Positions 8,405-16,437 are shown, counted from the first letter of the stretch. The stretch is 25,491 bases of DNA from a virus (IMGVR_UViG_3300021960_000462:1-25491); one strand, 5' to 3'. Numbers and translations: made by a program. Notes: generated from the sequence alone by a model not told the origin.

Positions 8405-8917
8405 ATGGCAAAGTTTGGTTTAATGCTGCAGGAAGCAAACGGTTATTGCTTCAACACCTGGGCATATAGAGAACATGAAGAACCCCCTGCAGAGGCAGTG
8501 CCCGAGGGAGTAAGATTTGTTTGGATCACTGATGAGCATCCTCAGTGGGAACAGGCTTATGCTATTTTTGTAGATGATCCTACCGAAGGAGAGACTCCTT
8601 GGGCAGAGTATTATGGACCCTCTACAAATGGTGGTCCTCAATATGATTTCACTCTTGGAACTTTTACTTTCCCCAAGATTGATAGAGGAGAAACTCTTCT
8701 TGAGGAAGCTCGTAGAATTCGTGATGAGCAGTTAGATGCAAGCGATTACTTCATGCTTCTCGATGATGTTCCCGACTCCATTATGAATGCAGTTATTGCT
8801 TGGAGACAAGAACTTAGAGACATGCCTAACAAGGTAATTAGTGGTGAGTGGACACACAGCAGAGACCTTATTTTTTCTGCTCCTCCCTCTGGTCTCTTTA
8901 ATCACGTTAAACTCTGA
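8405..8917 (+). CDS. Tail-fibre assembly chaperone-like protein, cassette copy 3 (170 aa)
   Basis: It has a strong AAGGAG ribosome-binding site 9 bases after adhesin copy 3. Residues ~90-145 carry the clearest assembly-chaperone pattern of the three partners: ETLLEEARRIRDEQLDASDY, about 16 residues, then IAWRQELRDMPNKV. This matches the R..LL..sDw...W..YRq.LR..p consensus of Phage_tail_APC-type proteins. The N-terminal half (KFGLMLQEANGYCFNTW) is presumed to recognise the adhesin. The gene ends at the TGA at 8915-8917, directly against the stop of the minus-strand fibre gene, with no terminator between. Confidence 0.65.
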   Translation: MAKFGLMLQEANGYCFNTWAYREHEEPPAEAVPEGVRFVWITDEHPQWEQAYAIFVDDPTEGETPWAEYYGPSTNGGPQYDFTLGTFTFPKIDRGETLLEEARRIRDEQLDASDYFMLLDDVPDSIMNAVIAWRQELRDMPNKVISGEWTHSRDLIFSAPPSGLFNHVKL

Positions 8918-10705
8918 TCAAAGAGCACCAAAGAAGAACGCAACAGCCGCACTCTCTGCAGCCTCGTTTTTAACGTACTGCACAGAGGCGGCTCTTTGAG
9001 TATCTGCTGCTCCGACACGAATGTCTGGTGTGTCTGCGGTTAATCTAACTTCCTGATTAAATGTAGCAACACCAGTTACCGACAGACCGTCATCGAGAGT
9101 TGCAATTTTGGTTGCATGGAATGGACCTGTAAGATCAGCAGCATAGTTTTGTGTTGCTAATCTTGCGGTGTAGTTTTGTCCGTAGAATGTAGAGATACCA
9201 TTTGTGGATAGTCTCTCAGCATGAATCAAACCACTCTGTAAGGTAACACCAGTACCAACAAATACAGTCGATACTGTACTGACGCCGGAGAGGTTCAGAG
9301 ACACCGCTGTAAGACTTGTCTCGTCCATTCTGCTGGTGCCTACCTCTAAGCGGGTAGAGTGCAGCGTTGACGTGCCTCCTACGCTTATCCTAGAGTCATG
9401 TCCACCATTGAGGGTAATACTTTGTGTACCAATGGTTAAAATTCCAGTGATTCTAGCATCACCAACAACAATTAGTGCAGTATTTACACCAATGCGATTT
9501 CCGATACCACTAATTTGTGCTATAATATCGGAAGATCCTTCATAAGTTCCTTGACGTGGTATCAGGAGAGACGTTCCAATAGAGTGTCCTGATCCACCAT
9601 TCAGAATAGTTACCGTTGCAGATCCATCCGCAAGAATATCTACGGAGAATGATGCTCCAGTTCCACCAGCTCCTGCAAGTGGATGACCTGCAATCGCAAA
9701 TACTCCAGTGTTTCTTCCAGACTGAGGATTAATACCAGAGACATTTGTCAATCCAGTAATAACGCCAACACCTTGTACAACTGTAGCAATGCCAAGTGCT
9801 CCACCAATTTGTAAGTTAGATACTGTAGAGACACCAGTTGTTGTTGAGATATTGCCAGAGATATTACCAAAGACATTACCAAAGAAACCAAAACCATCGG
9901 ATCCAATACCAAGAGCCGAGATGTTCGTGTTCAGATAAAGGGAGTCATCACCAACACCTGCAAAGTCTTTGTCTGCTGGTACTGATAAGGACAGGAAGTT
10001 TACATCCTGAATGGATGATTTGACACAAAGAGTCTGACCAGAACGAAGGAAAATGTCATCAAAGATTTCTGCTTCATTCGATGCAATACCTTTTGCGTAG
10101 GTAATATAATCAGAATCAAGAAGTTCTTCTACAGTTCCAGAAGAAATACCAATCGTGATTCGAGCATCCTTTGATTGGTTTGCGTTGGAAACATAAAGAG
10201 TTGTTTTTGTTGGGTTAGTCGCTGTTAGAATTGGAAGATTTCTATTGATGTTCTGGGTTGTGATTCCAGTCTTGATAGCAGTTCCTTTTCCAAAGAGAGT
10301 TGCAACAGCGTCTCTATATTCGATAGCACCAGTAGCCAGGAAACTTACATCTGGTTTGGTACATGAAATAAAGACACTATCTCCACTACGGATACCAACA
10401 TTAGAAATTCTGAGAGATTCTAGTGCATCAATTCTTACACCAGTCAGAAGTTTATCTGAATCTCCAACAATAAGTTCTGTTCTTATACCAACACCGTTAT
10501 TTCTTTCTACAAAGATTGTACCGACGCCAACGGTTACGTTCGCAGGATCGGAGCCCTGGTTCACGATATCGATGTTTACACCTGTAAGATTGCCATCTGA
10601 TGTGTAGAGAATGGCGTTGGTGTTAACACCCAGATTTCGTGTGGTCTTGAGCGAATTTAACTTTCCAATTCTCGATGCCACGCTGATTCCTCTGACAGAG
10701 CCCAC
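8918..10705 (-). CDS. Fibre-like structural protein on the minus strand (595 aa)
   Basis: Composition and repeats are those of a cyanophage long-fibre protein: Gly/Ser/Thr/Val/Ile-rich throughout, with repeats such as GNVFGNISGNIS, TTTGVSTVSNLQIGGA, SVDILADGSATVTILNGGSG and DDGLSVTGVATFNQEV. The C-terminus is ADTQRAASVQYVKNEAAESAA, which resembles the trimer-like ends of fibres. The frame is closed by an in-frame TAA just upstream, so the start is the GTG at 10705 or a later codon; no internal Met lies near. No ribosome-binding site is visible. It is the only minus-strand gene here and ends head-to-head with the adhesin block with zero spacing. Confidence 0.75.
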   Translation of the reverse strand: MGSVRGISVASRIGKLNSLKTTRNLGVNTNAILYTSDGNLTGVNIDIVNQGSDPANVTVGVGTIFVERNNGVGIRTELIVGDSDKLLTGVRIDALESLRISNVGIRSGDSVFISCTKPDVSFLATGAIEYRDAVATLFGKGTAIKTGITTQNINRNLPILTATNPTKTTLYVSNANQSKDARITIGISSGTVEELLDSDYITYAKGIASNEAEIFDDIFLRSGQTLCVKSSIQDVNFLSLSVPADKDFAGVGDDSLYLNTNISALGIGSDGFGFFGNVFGNISGNISTTTGVSTVSNLQIGGALGIATVVQGVGVITGLTNVSGINPQSGRNTGVFAIAGHPLAGAGGTGASFSVDILADGSATVTILNGGSGHSIGTSLLIPRQGTYEGSSDIIAQISGIGNRIGVNTALIVVGDARITGILTIGTQSITLNGGHDSRISVGGTSTLHSTRLEVGTSRMDETSLTAVSLNLSGVSTVSTVFVGTGVTLQSGLIHAERLSTNGISTFYGQNYTARLATQNYAADLTGPFHATKIATLDDGLSVTGVATFNQEVRLTADTPDIRVGAADTQRAASVQYVKNEAAESAAVAFFFGAL

Positions 10706-10714
10706 AATTTTAGC

Positions 10715-10722
10715 TATTTATG
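10715..10722 (-). promoter_or_regulatory. Late-promoter-like CATAAATA for the minus-strand fibre gene
   Basis: On the minus strand the sequence reads CATAAATA, one base away from the T4 late element, ten bases or so before the GTG of the fibre gene. If used, transcription would start only about 4-5 bases before the GTG, giving an almost leaderless mRNA. That makes either the promoter or the start assignment uncertain. Confidence 0.35.
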
Positions 10723-10731
10723 TGGTAGAAT
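10723..10731 (+). promoter_or_regulatory. Candidate extended -10 promoter (TGG-TAGAAT) for the sugar/carbamoyl operon
   Basis: TGN followed by TAGAAT fits a host sigma70 extended -10 element. There is no convincing -35. Initiation near 10738 would give a leader of about 19 bases before the epimerase ATG at 10757. It sits in the 51-base divergent gap and overlaps the candidate minus-strand late promoter, so the two could compete or mark different times of expression. Confidence 0.35.
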
Positions 10732-10756
10732 ATATACAGGGTGCTGCAAGAATGTT

Positions 10757-11590
10757 ATGATTATTCTGACTGGACATAAAGGTTTTATTGGATCCCATTT
10801 ATTAGATTCTTTGAAAGCACAGCATAAAGAAGTTGTGTGCGTTGAGAAAGAAGAGGTATTAACTTTCTTTGACCAATTTAAAATTTGGGATAGAGTAACT
10901 AAGATCATCCACATGGGTGCAAACTCTAGCACCGTGGGTAAAGATCTGAGAGATTACTACGTTTACAATATTGACTTCACTCTTCGTTTGTTTGAGAAGG
11001 CAATCGAATATCAAATCCCAGTCAAGTATGCATCCTCGGCCTCTGTGTATGGTATGAATGGGCATGATTCATACAATCCTTTGAACTATTACGCCTTGAG
11101 TAAGTTGACTATTGACTACTATGTCATGGACAACCTAGATAAGTTCAAAGAAATTCAGGGATACAGATTCTTTAATGTGTATGGAACTGGTGAGGACAAG
11201 AAAATTCTTGCCAATCAGTCCAGCCCTATCAGTAAGTTTATCAAACAGATTGAAGAACAAGGATACATTGAACTGTTTGAAGGATCAGATGAGTTTCTGA
11301 GAGACTTTGTTTGGGTTGGTGATTGTGTTGACATTGTTCTTTATGAGGATGTTCCCTCTGGAATCTATGATGTTGGCACATCCAAACCAGTATCATTCCA
11401 GTATGTTGCTGAAAAAGTAGTTGAAGTATACGGTGGAGAGATTAAATACATTCCTTTTCCTGAGCATTTGATTGGAAAGTATCAGAACTTTACTTGTGCA
11501 AAAGAGGATTTCCCTGGTTATAATTACATTTCCGTGGCAGAATATCTGAACCCTGAGGATGGACTTGTGCATACCTCGGAAGGGTGTTAG
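10757..11590 (+). CDS. HldD-like NAD(P)-dependent sugar-nucleotide epimerase (277 aa)
   Basis: This is an extended short-chain dehydrogenase. It has a Rossmann GHKGFIG motif (6-12), GANSST (55-59), YASSASVYG (91-99), the catalytic YxxxK (Y112, K116) and RFFNVYG (137-143). The second half closely resembles ADP-L-glycero-D-manno-heptose 6-epimerase: LFEGSDEFLRDFVWVGD (173-189) and YIPFPEHLIGKYQNFT (231-246). It is ~30 residues shorter than bacterial HldD, mainly between residues 30 and 50. Family knowledge predicts epimerisation of a nucleotide-activated heptose or similar sugar in the cytoplasm. It heads an operon with a GT9-like protein, which fits heptose chemistry. The exact substrate is an inference. 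Confidence 0.85.
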   Translation: MIILTGHKGFIGSHLLDSLKAQHKEVVCVEKEEVLTFFDQFKIWDRVTKIIHMGANSSTVGKDLRDYYVYNIDFTLRLFEKAIEYQIPVKYASSASVYGMNGHDSYNPLNYYALSKLTIDYYVMDNLDKFKEIQGYRFFNVYGTGEDKKILANQSSPISKFIKQIEEQGYIELFEGSDEFLRDFVWVGDCVDIVLYEDVPSGIYDVGTSKPVSFQYVAEKVVEVYGGEIKYIPFPEHLIGKYQNFTCAKEDFPGYNYISVAEYLNPEDGLVHTSEGC

Positions 11591-11638
11591 AATAGGACTA
11601 CATAGTACAGATATTATTCTTTATCATCTTTATCGATA

Positions 11639-12595
11639 ATGACAGCATCTAAAAAATCTTCCCCCAAGGGAAAGATTGCCTTTACCAATGGCGGACTTGG
11701 CCGAATGCTGAGTGCAATTCGCCCACTGGAAAGATTTGTTCAAGCAAATCCAGAGAATAGGGTTATGACAAACTCTAGTCTCGATTTTGTTTGGGGAAAT
11801 AAAATTCTTCAACCAAAGTCATATCATTCTGAGATGAAGAACATCTTCAATGATATAATTAAAGATAGAGAATGGATTGAGGCAGAACCATATACCGATT
11901 GGGAATATTACAATCAGAAGATTAGTATTGGTCAAGCGTTTGATAAACATTGGAATGGAAAGTACTCGGATAATCCAGAAGACTATCGTCCAAACATTTA
12001 TTTGACCGAAGAAGAACTGGCATATGGTAGAGCAATTATCAATGCGGCTGAGAAGGAGCATGGTAATGAAAAGACCATCATCATTCAACCGTTTGGTAGA
12101 GGGGCTAGTAAAGAGGAAGAACTTGAAACTGTAATTGATAAAACTTCTAGAAGTTTTAGTTTTGAATTTTATCTAGAACTTGTCAAACAACTCAGATCGG
12201 AGTATAATGTGGTGTGCATGTCGGAGTTTAAGGCTCCGAATGATTTACTCACTATTTGTCCAAAGGATGTTGAGATCCGCCATTGGTTTGGTGCAATTTC
12301 TCAGTGCGATTACTTTATTGGTTGTGACAGTCTAGGACAACATGCGGCATACGCATTCAACACTCCTGGTAGTGTGATTATTGGAAGCACGTTCCCCGTG
12401 AATATTTCATATCCACATTACTTTAATACGATTACAAAGAAAGACTTTGTACCTCAGTTTGATACTTTCCGTTTGAGTGGATTCGGATCTCATGAGGCCT
12501 CATACTACAATTCTGGTTGTATGATGTTTGATGAACAGGAAACTGAGGAAATTATTGAAAACATTATCAAAGACATTGAGGAAAAGACTAAATGA
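11639..12595 (+). CDS. Glycosyltransferase family 9 / heptosyltransferase-like protein (318 aa)
   Basis: The C-terminal half carries CDYFIGCDSLGQHAAYAF (223-240) followed by GSVIIGST, the nucleotide-sugar-binding hallmark of GT9 enzymes such as LPS heptosyltransferases (DYFIGPDSG..H.A.A...P...LFG). The N-terminus has the glycine-rich FTNGGLGRMLSAIRPLERF loop expected of a GT-B fold. It lies 48 bases after the HldD-like epimerase and overlaps the carbamoyltransferase by 4 bases (ATGA). No signal peptide. It probably transfers a heptose-like sugar made with the epimerase product. The acceptor could be host surface glycan, virion protein or DNA. The start has only a weak upstream ribosome-binding site. 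Confidence 0.6.
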   Translation: MTASKKSSPKGKIAFTNGGLGRMLSAIRPLERFVQANPENRVMTNSSLDFVWGNKILQPKSYHSEMKNIFNDIIKDREWIEAEPYTDWEYYNQKISIGQAFDKHWNGKYSDNPEDYRPNIYLTEEELAYGRAIINAAEKEHGNEKTIIIQPFGRGASKEEELETVIDKTSRSFSFEFYLELVKQLRSEYNVVCMSEFKAPNDLLTICPKDVEIRHWFGAISQCDYFIGCDSLGQHAAYAFNTPGSVIIGSTFPVNISYPHYFNTITKKDFVPQFDTFRLSGFGSHEASYYNSGCMMFDEQETEEIIENIIKDIEEKTK

Positions 12596-14346
12596 GCGTT
12601 TGGATTGGTGCTGTAACTCGTGGTCATAATGGAGCCGCTTGTTTACTTAAGGATGGAGAACTAGTTTTTTATCTTGAAGAAGAGAGACTGAGTAGGAAGA
12701 AGTATGATGGTGGTCCCATGGCTGGACTGCTGAAGATGAAAGAGTTTACTGATAAACTCGATTGTCTTGTTGTAGCACATACTGATTCTTTAGATAAAGC
12801 AGGTAAAATTGATTTCTCTGGTGATGATTATGTCACTGCTCTGGCCAGAAAGATTGGTTTAATTGACCGTTATGCTCCCAGTAGACCTCATCCTCAAGTT
12901 GTTGATCTTGGTATGATTCACCATGAGATGCACGCTTCTTGTGCTTTCTATAACTCTGGTTTTGAATCTGCTGCATGTTTGATTGTTGATGGCGCAGGAA
13001 CTTTTGTTCCTCTTGGTGAAGATAGTATTGGTTGGGAACTAGAAACTATTTTCCAAGCATCCTATCCTGGAAAGTTTATTACAAAATACAAGCACATTGG
13101 TGTTCGTGGACCTGTAACAACCTTTGAGAAACTTCAGGTTCCTCACGCTCATCGTGGTCGTGGTGAAGATGAAGGACTGCATGATGTGATCTTCACTGAT
13201 CACCCAGGTATTACAAAAACCTATGAAGCGATGACCGATTATCTCGGATTCTCCTTCATTGAGGCTGGTAAGGCGATGGGTCTTGCTCCTTATGGTAAAC
13301 CTAATCCTGAGATTCCTCCCATCTTTATGGGACCTGAGGGACGTAGGTTCAGTAATAGGAATCTTTTCGTCCCTAACTATCCTAATGGCGCATACGTTGA
13401 CAAAACCATCTTCCCATACCTGGATACAGATAGTCTTGAAGTTCAAAAAGATTTTGCTTATGCTGTTCAAGAGGCAACTTCAGATGAGATGATTCGTCTG
13501 ATTCATAAAGCGATTGAATTGACTGGTGAAAAGAACATTGTTATCGCTGGTGGATATGGTTTGAACTGTGTTGCAAACTATAAGTATCGTGAACATCTCC
13601 CCGAAGGTGTAAATCTATACTGTGAGGCCATCGCTCACGATGGTGGAACTTGTATTGGTGCAGCAAAATACGTTTGGCATGAATCAGAAAAAGACATGAC
13701 GATTAGAAAGAACGAATCACTTTATCTTGGTCCTCAACCTTCCTACGATAATATTAAACTTAAAGAAGGTGAGGAAGTTAGAGATGTAACTCCTGAAGAG
13801 GTCATTGATATCATTCAGGAGCAAAACATCGTTGCTCTTTATCAAGGTCGATCTGAGGCTGGTCCTCGTGCTCTTGGTAATAGAAGTCTTCTCTTTGATC
13901 CTACTGTTAAGGATGGAAAAGATCAGGTGAATACTATCAAGAAGCGTGAATGGTTCCGTCCTTTTGCTGGTACAATTATGGCCGAGCACGTTCATGATTG
14001 GTTTGATCTTCGTGGAATGGATGATACTCCTTTCATGATGTATGCCGTTAATGCTGCTTCTGAGGAGAAAGCGGAACAGATTCCTAGCATCATGCACGTT
14101 GATAAGACTTGTAGAATTCAAACTGTTACTGAAGAGCAGAATGCAAATTACTACAATCTGATCAAGGTATTCTATGAGAGAACTGGTGTACCTATTCTGT
14201 TCAATACTTCTTTCAACCTTGGTGGTGAACCTCTTGTTGAGACCGTAGAGGATGCTCTGTGGACGCTTAGAAACTCTGGTATCAATTATCTGTATCTTGC
14301 AGATCTTGGAAAACTGGTAACCATTATGTCAAATGACAGAGCATAA
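12592..14346 (+). CDS. NodU/TobZ-family O-carbamoyltransferase, two-domain (584 aa)
   Basis: This is a full-length member. The N-terminal Kae1-like domain has GHNGAACLL (11-19), the metal-binding HHEMHA (110-115), IVDGAG (131-136), and AGGYGLNCVANY near 318-330. The C-terminal YrdC-like domain has GRSEAGPRALGNRSLLFDP (419-437) and REWFRPFAGTI. In TobZ the C-terminal domain makes carbamoyl-adenylate from carbamoyl phosphate and ATP, and the Kae1-like domain transfers the carbamoyl to a hydroxyl. Family members act on sugars and antibiotics, and a virome-derived member has been reported to act on 5-hydroxymethylcytosine in DNA. It overlaps both neighbours (4 and 14 bases), implying coupled translation. 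The acceptor here is unknown. Confidence 0.9.
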   Translation: MSVWIGAVTRGHNGAACLLKDGELVFYLEEERLSRKKYDGGPMAGLLKMKEFTDKLDCLVVAHTDSLDKAGKIDFSGDDYVTALARKIGLIDRYAPSRPHPQVVDLGMIHHEMHASCAFYNSGFESAACLIVDGAGTFVPLGEDSIGWELETIFQASYPGKFITKYKHIGVRGPVTTFEKLQVPHAHRGRGEDEGLHDVIFTDHPGITKTYEAMTDYLGFSFIEAGKAMGLAPYGKPNPEIPPIFMGPEGRRFSNRNLFVPNYPNGAYVDKTIFPYLDTDSLEVQKDFAYAVQEATSDEMIRLIHKAIELTGEKNIVIAGGYGLNCVANYKYREHLPEGVNLYCEAIAHDGGTCIGAAKYVWHESEKDMTIRKNESLYLGPQPSYDNIKLKEGEEVRDVTPEEVIDIIQEQNIVALYQGRSEAGPRALGNRSLLFDPTVKDGKDQVNTIKKREWFRPFAGTIMAEHVHDWFDLRGMDDTPFMMYAVNAASEEKAEQIPSIMHVDKTCRIQTVTEEQNANYYNLIKVFYERTGVPILFNTSFNLGGEPLVETVEDALWTLRNSGINYLYLADLGKLVTIMSNDRA

Positions 14347-15400
14347 GACAGTATGGGGAGTCAATCTTACTCATGATGCTGGCGTTTGCCAAGTGACTGA
14401 TGGTAAGATTGACTGGTTTCTCTCGGAAGAAAGAGCAAGTAGGTACAAGCATGATATTGATCCTACTTTTGTTCTAGATTACTTGGAAGAGCACACCAGA
14501 GTTGATAAATGGGTCATTACTGGATTGTTGCATAAAACTTGGGAACCCGAATACATTCATGAATGGGCTCTTGAGTTTGATTATAAAGTAGCAAAGTGGT
14601 ATAAGAAACTTTATGGAATAAAAAACGATCACATTAATAGAATTATATCTACAGAGCACCATATTTTTCATGCTGCTTGTGGGTATTATAATTCTGGTTT
14701 TGATGAAGCAGTTGTTGTGGTTGCTGATGGAATGGGAAATCCATTAAAGTATGACGACGACGAACCAACTTGTCATGAAGTTGAAAGTGTATATCATGTA
14801 AAGAACGGAAATTTTGAATGCGTTTGGAAAAATGTTACACCAACTTTTATTGATTGTGATCGTCCATATCCAAAGTGTGATTGGATTAATCAAAATGCAG
14901 AGATTGGCATTGGAATGGTTTACTCTGCTATGTCAGTTTATCTTGGATTTGGTGAACTTGGATCTGGAATTCTTATGGGGTTGGCTGCCTATGGTAAACC
15001 AGATCCAAACATAAAACCGTTCTTACTTCATCCCTCAGTAATTGATCAAGACCTTTTTCATAGAGTTCAGTACGGTGCAAAGTTTATACCCTATGAGTAT
15101 GTAAAATTTGAGGGTGAAGTAGATGATATGACACCAGATCATCCAAAGTTTCAACCTCTCGCCAATCTTGCCTGGAGATTGCAATTAGATTTTGAGATTT
15201 ACATGACCCATCTTCTGAAAACCGCATCAATTCAAACTGGATGTAAAAACATTGTATTGTCTGGTGGTTGTGCATTGAACTGTGTAGCCAACTATGAATA
15301 CCTTAAACACCTTCCAGACGATGTAAAACTATATGTTGAACCAGTCAGTGATGATTCTGGCATTCCTATCGGTGCCGCATATATGGGGCATGAATTATGA
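14333..15400 (+). CDS. Carbamoyltransferase paralogue with only the Kae1-like domain (355 aa)
   Basis: It aligns with the N-terminal ~60% of the upstream enzyme: LTHDAGVC near 12-19, HHIFHA (109-114), VVADGMGN, MGLAAYGKPDPN and SGGCALNCVANYEY near 309-323. It stops at IPIGAAYMGHEL, the point where the longer protein continues into its activating domain. The GRSEAGPRALG region is entirely absent and no remnant follows, because the next gene starts inside the last codons (ATGA). The catalytic metal ligands are retained. It may use carbamoyl-adenylate made by the full-length neighbour, form a hetero-complex with it, or be non-carbamoylating. The 14-base overlap with the upstream gene supports co-expression. 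Confidence 0.8.
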   Translation: MTEHKTVWGVNLTHDAGVCQVTDGKIDWFLSEERASRYKHDIDPTFVLDYLEEHTRVDKWVITGLLHKTWEPEYIHEWALEFDYKVAKWYKKLYGIKNDHINRIISTEHHIFHAACGYYNSGFDEAVVVVADGMGNPLKYDDDEPTCHEVESVYHVKNGNFECVWKNVTPTFIDCDRPYPKCDWINQNAEIGIGMVYSAMSVYLGFGELGSGILMGLAAYGKPDPNIKPFLLHPSVIDQDLFHRVQYGAKFIPYEYVKFEGEVDDMTPDHPKFQPLANLAWRLQLDFEIYMTHLLKTASIQTGCKNIVLSGGCALNCVANYEYLKHLPDDVKLYVEPVSDDSGIPIGAAYMGHEL

Positions 15401-16116
15401 GTAAAACTGAATACTGGAGAGGAGCAGAACCAAAGACTCCCTTTGCACCATCATTTTTAATTCAACACTATACCGCAAAACATGGAAGTGAAGACTTCAA
15501 AAAAAGACTCATTGAGTATTGCTTGAAGTGTGAGAAAATGCTTGAGGATGAAGAGTTGGTTTCTGAAGTAATTAAAAATACTGAAGATCCATATGCATTC
15601 ACTCAACATTGGAAACAACATAATTTGTTGGACGATAGTGGAGATAGACTAGACGGCAATCATCTCAAGAGATTCCCAGAAGATAAAGTTCAGACGGAAT
15701 TTTTTGAGATGATTCGTGAACACTATCTGAGATTTTTATCTGATCTTGGATATCAACGTCGCAAAGTTTACATTCATACTTGGGCTAATTGTTTAAGGTC
15801 TGGGCAATTTGTAAACAGGCACTGTCATGTGTCTGGACCAAATTCATACTTAGCATGTACATATTATCCACAGGCATCTAATACCAGTCTTTATCTCTTG
15901 AATCCATTCGATGAAGGTGAGGCAGTTGCATTTCCAACAATATCTGGTGGAATTGTTATGTGGCCTAGTTGGGTATATCACAGAACAAATACTACAAATC
16001 ATGATCTAAGAGTAAGTGTTGCTAGTGACATTGTAACCGAAGAAACAATGATTGCTAATCCTTGGAGACCACATATTCTTTTAGATGATCCTGCTACCAT
16101 GCCAGGATTGTACTGA
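15397..16116 (+). CDS. 2OG-Fe(II) oxygenase-like protein (239 aa)
   Basis: The C-terminal ~110 residues fit the phage and bacterial 2OG-FeII_Oxy_5-type pattern. NRHCHVSGPNSYLACTYYP contains H142 and H144 (iron side). A strand follows with GGIVMWPSWVYHRT containing distal H195, then LRVSVASD with R205 placed to bind 2-oxoglutarate. Residues 1-110 are helical and highly charged with no recognised domain. Such enzymes hydroxylate protein side chains, sugars or nucleobases using Fe(II), O2 and 2-oxoglutarate. It is translationally coupled (ATGA) to the short carbamoyltransferase, so it may create the hydroxyl that is then carbamoylated or glycosylated. That order of reactions is inference. Confidence 0.7.
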   Translation: MSKTEYWRGAEPKTPFAPSFLIQHYTAKHGSEDFKKRLIEYCLKCEKMLEDEELVSEVIKNTEDPYAFTQHWKQHNLLDDSGDRLDGNHLKRFPEDKVQTEFFEMIREHYLRFLSDLGYQRRKVYIHTWANCLRSGQFVNRHCHVSGPNSYLACTYYPQASNTSLYLLNPFDEGEAVAFPTISGGIVMWPSWVYHRTNTTNHDLRVSVASDIVTEETMIANPWRPHILLDDPATMPGLY

Positions 16117-16143
16117 TATATAAAACAATTAACCTATAAAATC

Positions 16144-16377
16144 ATGAACGCAATCATTTATTCAAAAGAGGGGTGTAAGCACTGCAAACTCATTAAAGAA
16201 GTCATGGACTTGACAAATATCGAACATGTGGTGTATACTCTTGATGAGCACTTTGACAGAGAACAATTCAAAAGTGAGTTTGGTGATGCAACTTTTCCAA
16301 GAGTTATTATTGATGGAGAGTTAATCGGAGGAGCAAAAGAAGCAATTGAGTTTATCAAAACCAGGCAATCAAATTGA
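16144..16377 (+). CDS. Glutaredoxin (77 aa)
   Basis: This is a compact glutaredoxin with the redox motif CKHC (C11, C14) after a beta strand (AIIYSKEG), the cis-proline segment TFPRVIIDG and the glutathione-binding GG (LIGGAKEA). At 77 residues it is the size of phage NrdC-type glutaredoxins. In T4-like phages these reduce ribonucleotide reductase or other disulfides during infection. It lies 27 bases after the oxygenase and may belong to that transcript. A link to the unusually Cys-rich adhesins upstream is possible but speculative. The stop is followed by a 153-base gap. Confidence 0.9.
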   Translation: MNAIIYSKEGCKHCKLIKEVMDLTNIEHVVYTLDEHFDREQFKSEFGDATFPRVIIDGELIGGAKEAIEFIKTRQSN

Positions 16378-16437
16378 TTTCATGTCAATAAATAAAGGTG
16401 TTGATGTAATATTATCAGGGAGAAGAAAACCTCGCAC

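Noticed and set aside
8918-10705. Invertible fibre segment (Mu-G-type phase variation)
   Set aside because: The reversed fibre gene is suggestive, but no recombinase gene is in the window and I saw no clear inverted repeats at its edges.
14333-15400. Short carbamoyltransferase as a pseudogene
   Set aside because: The frame is intact, the key His and Gly motifs are kept, and its end is neatly coupled to the next gene, so it looks like a functional single-domain protein rather than a decayed one.
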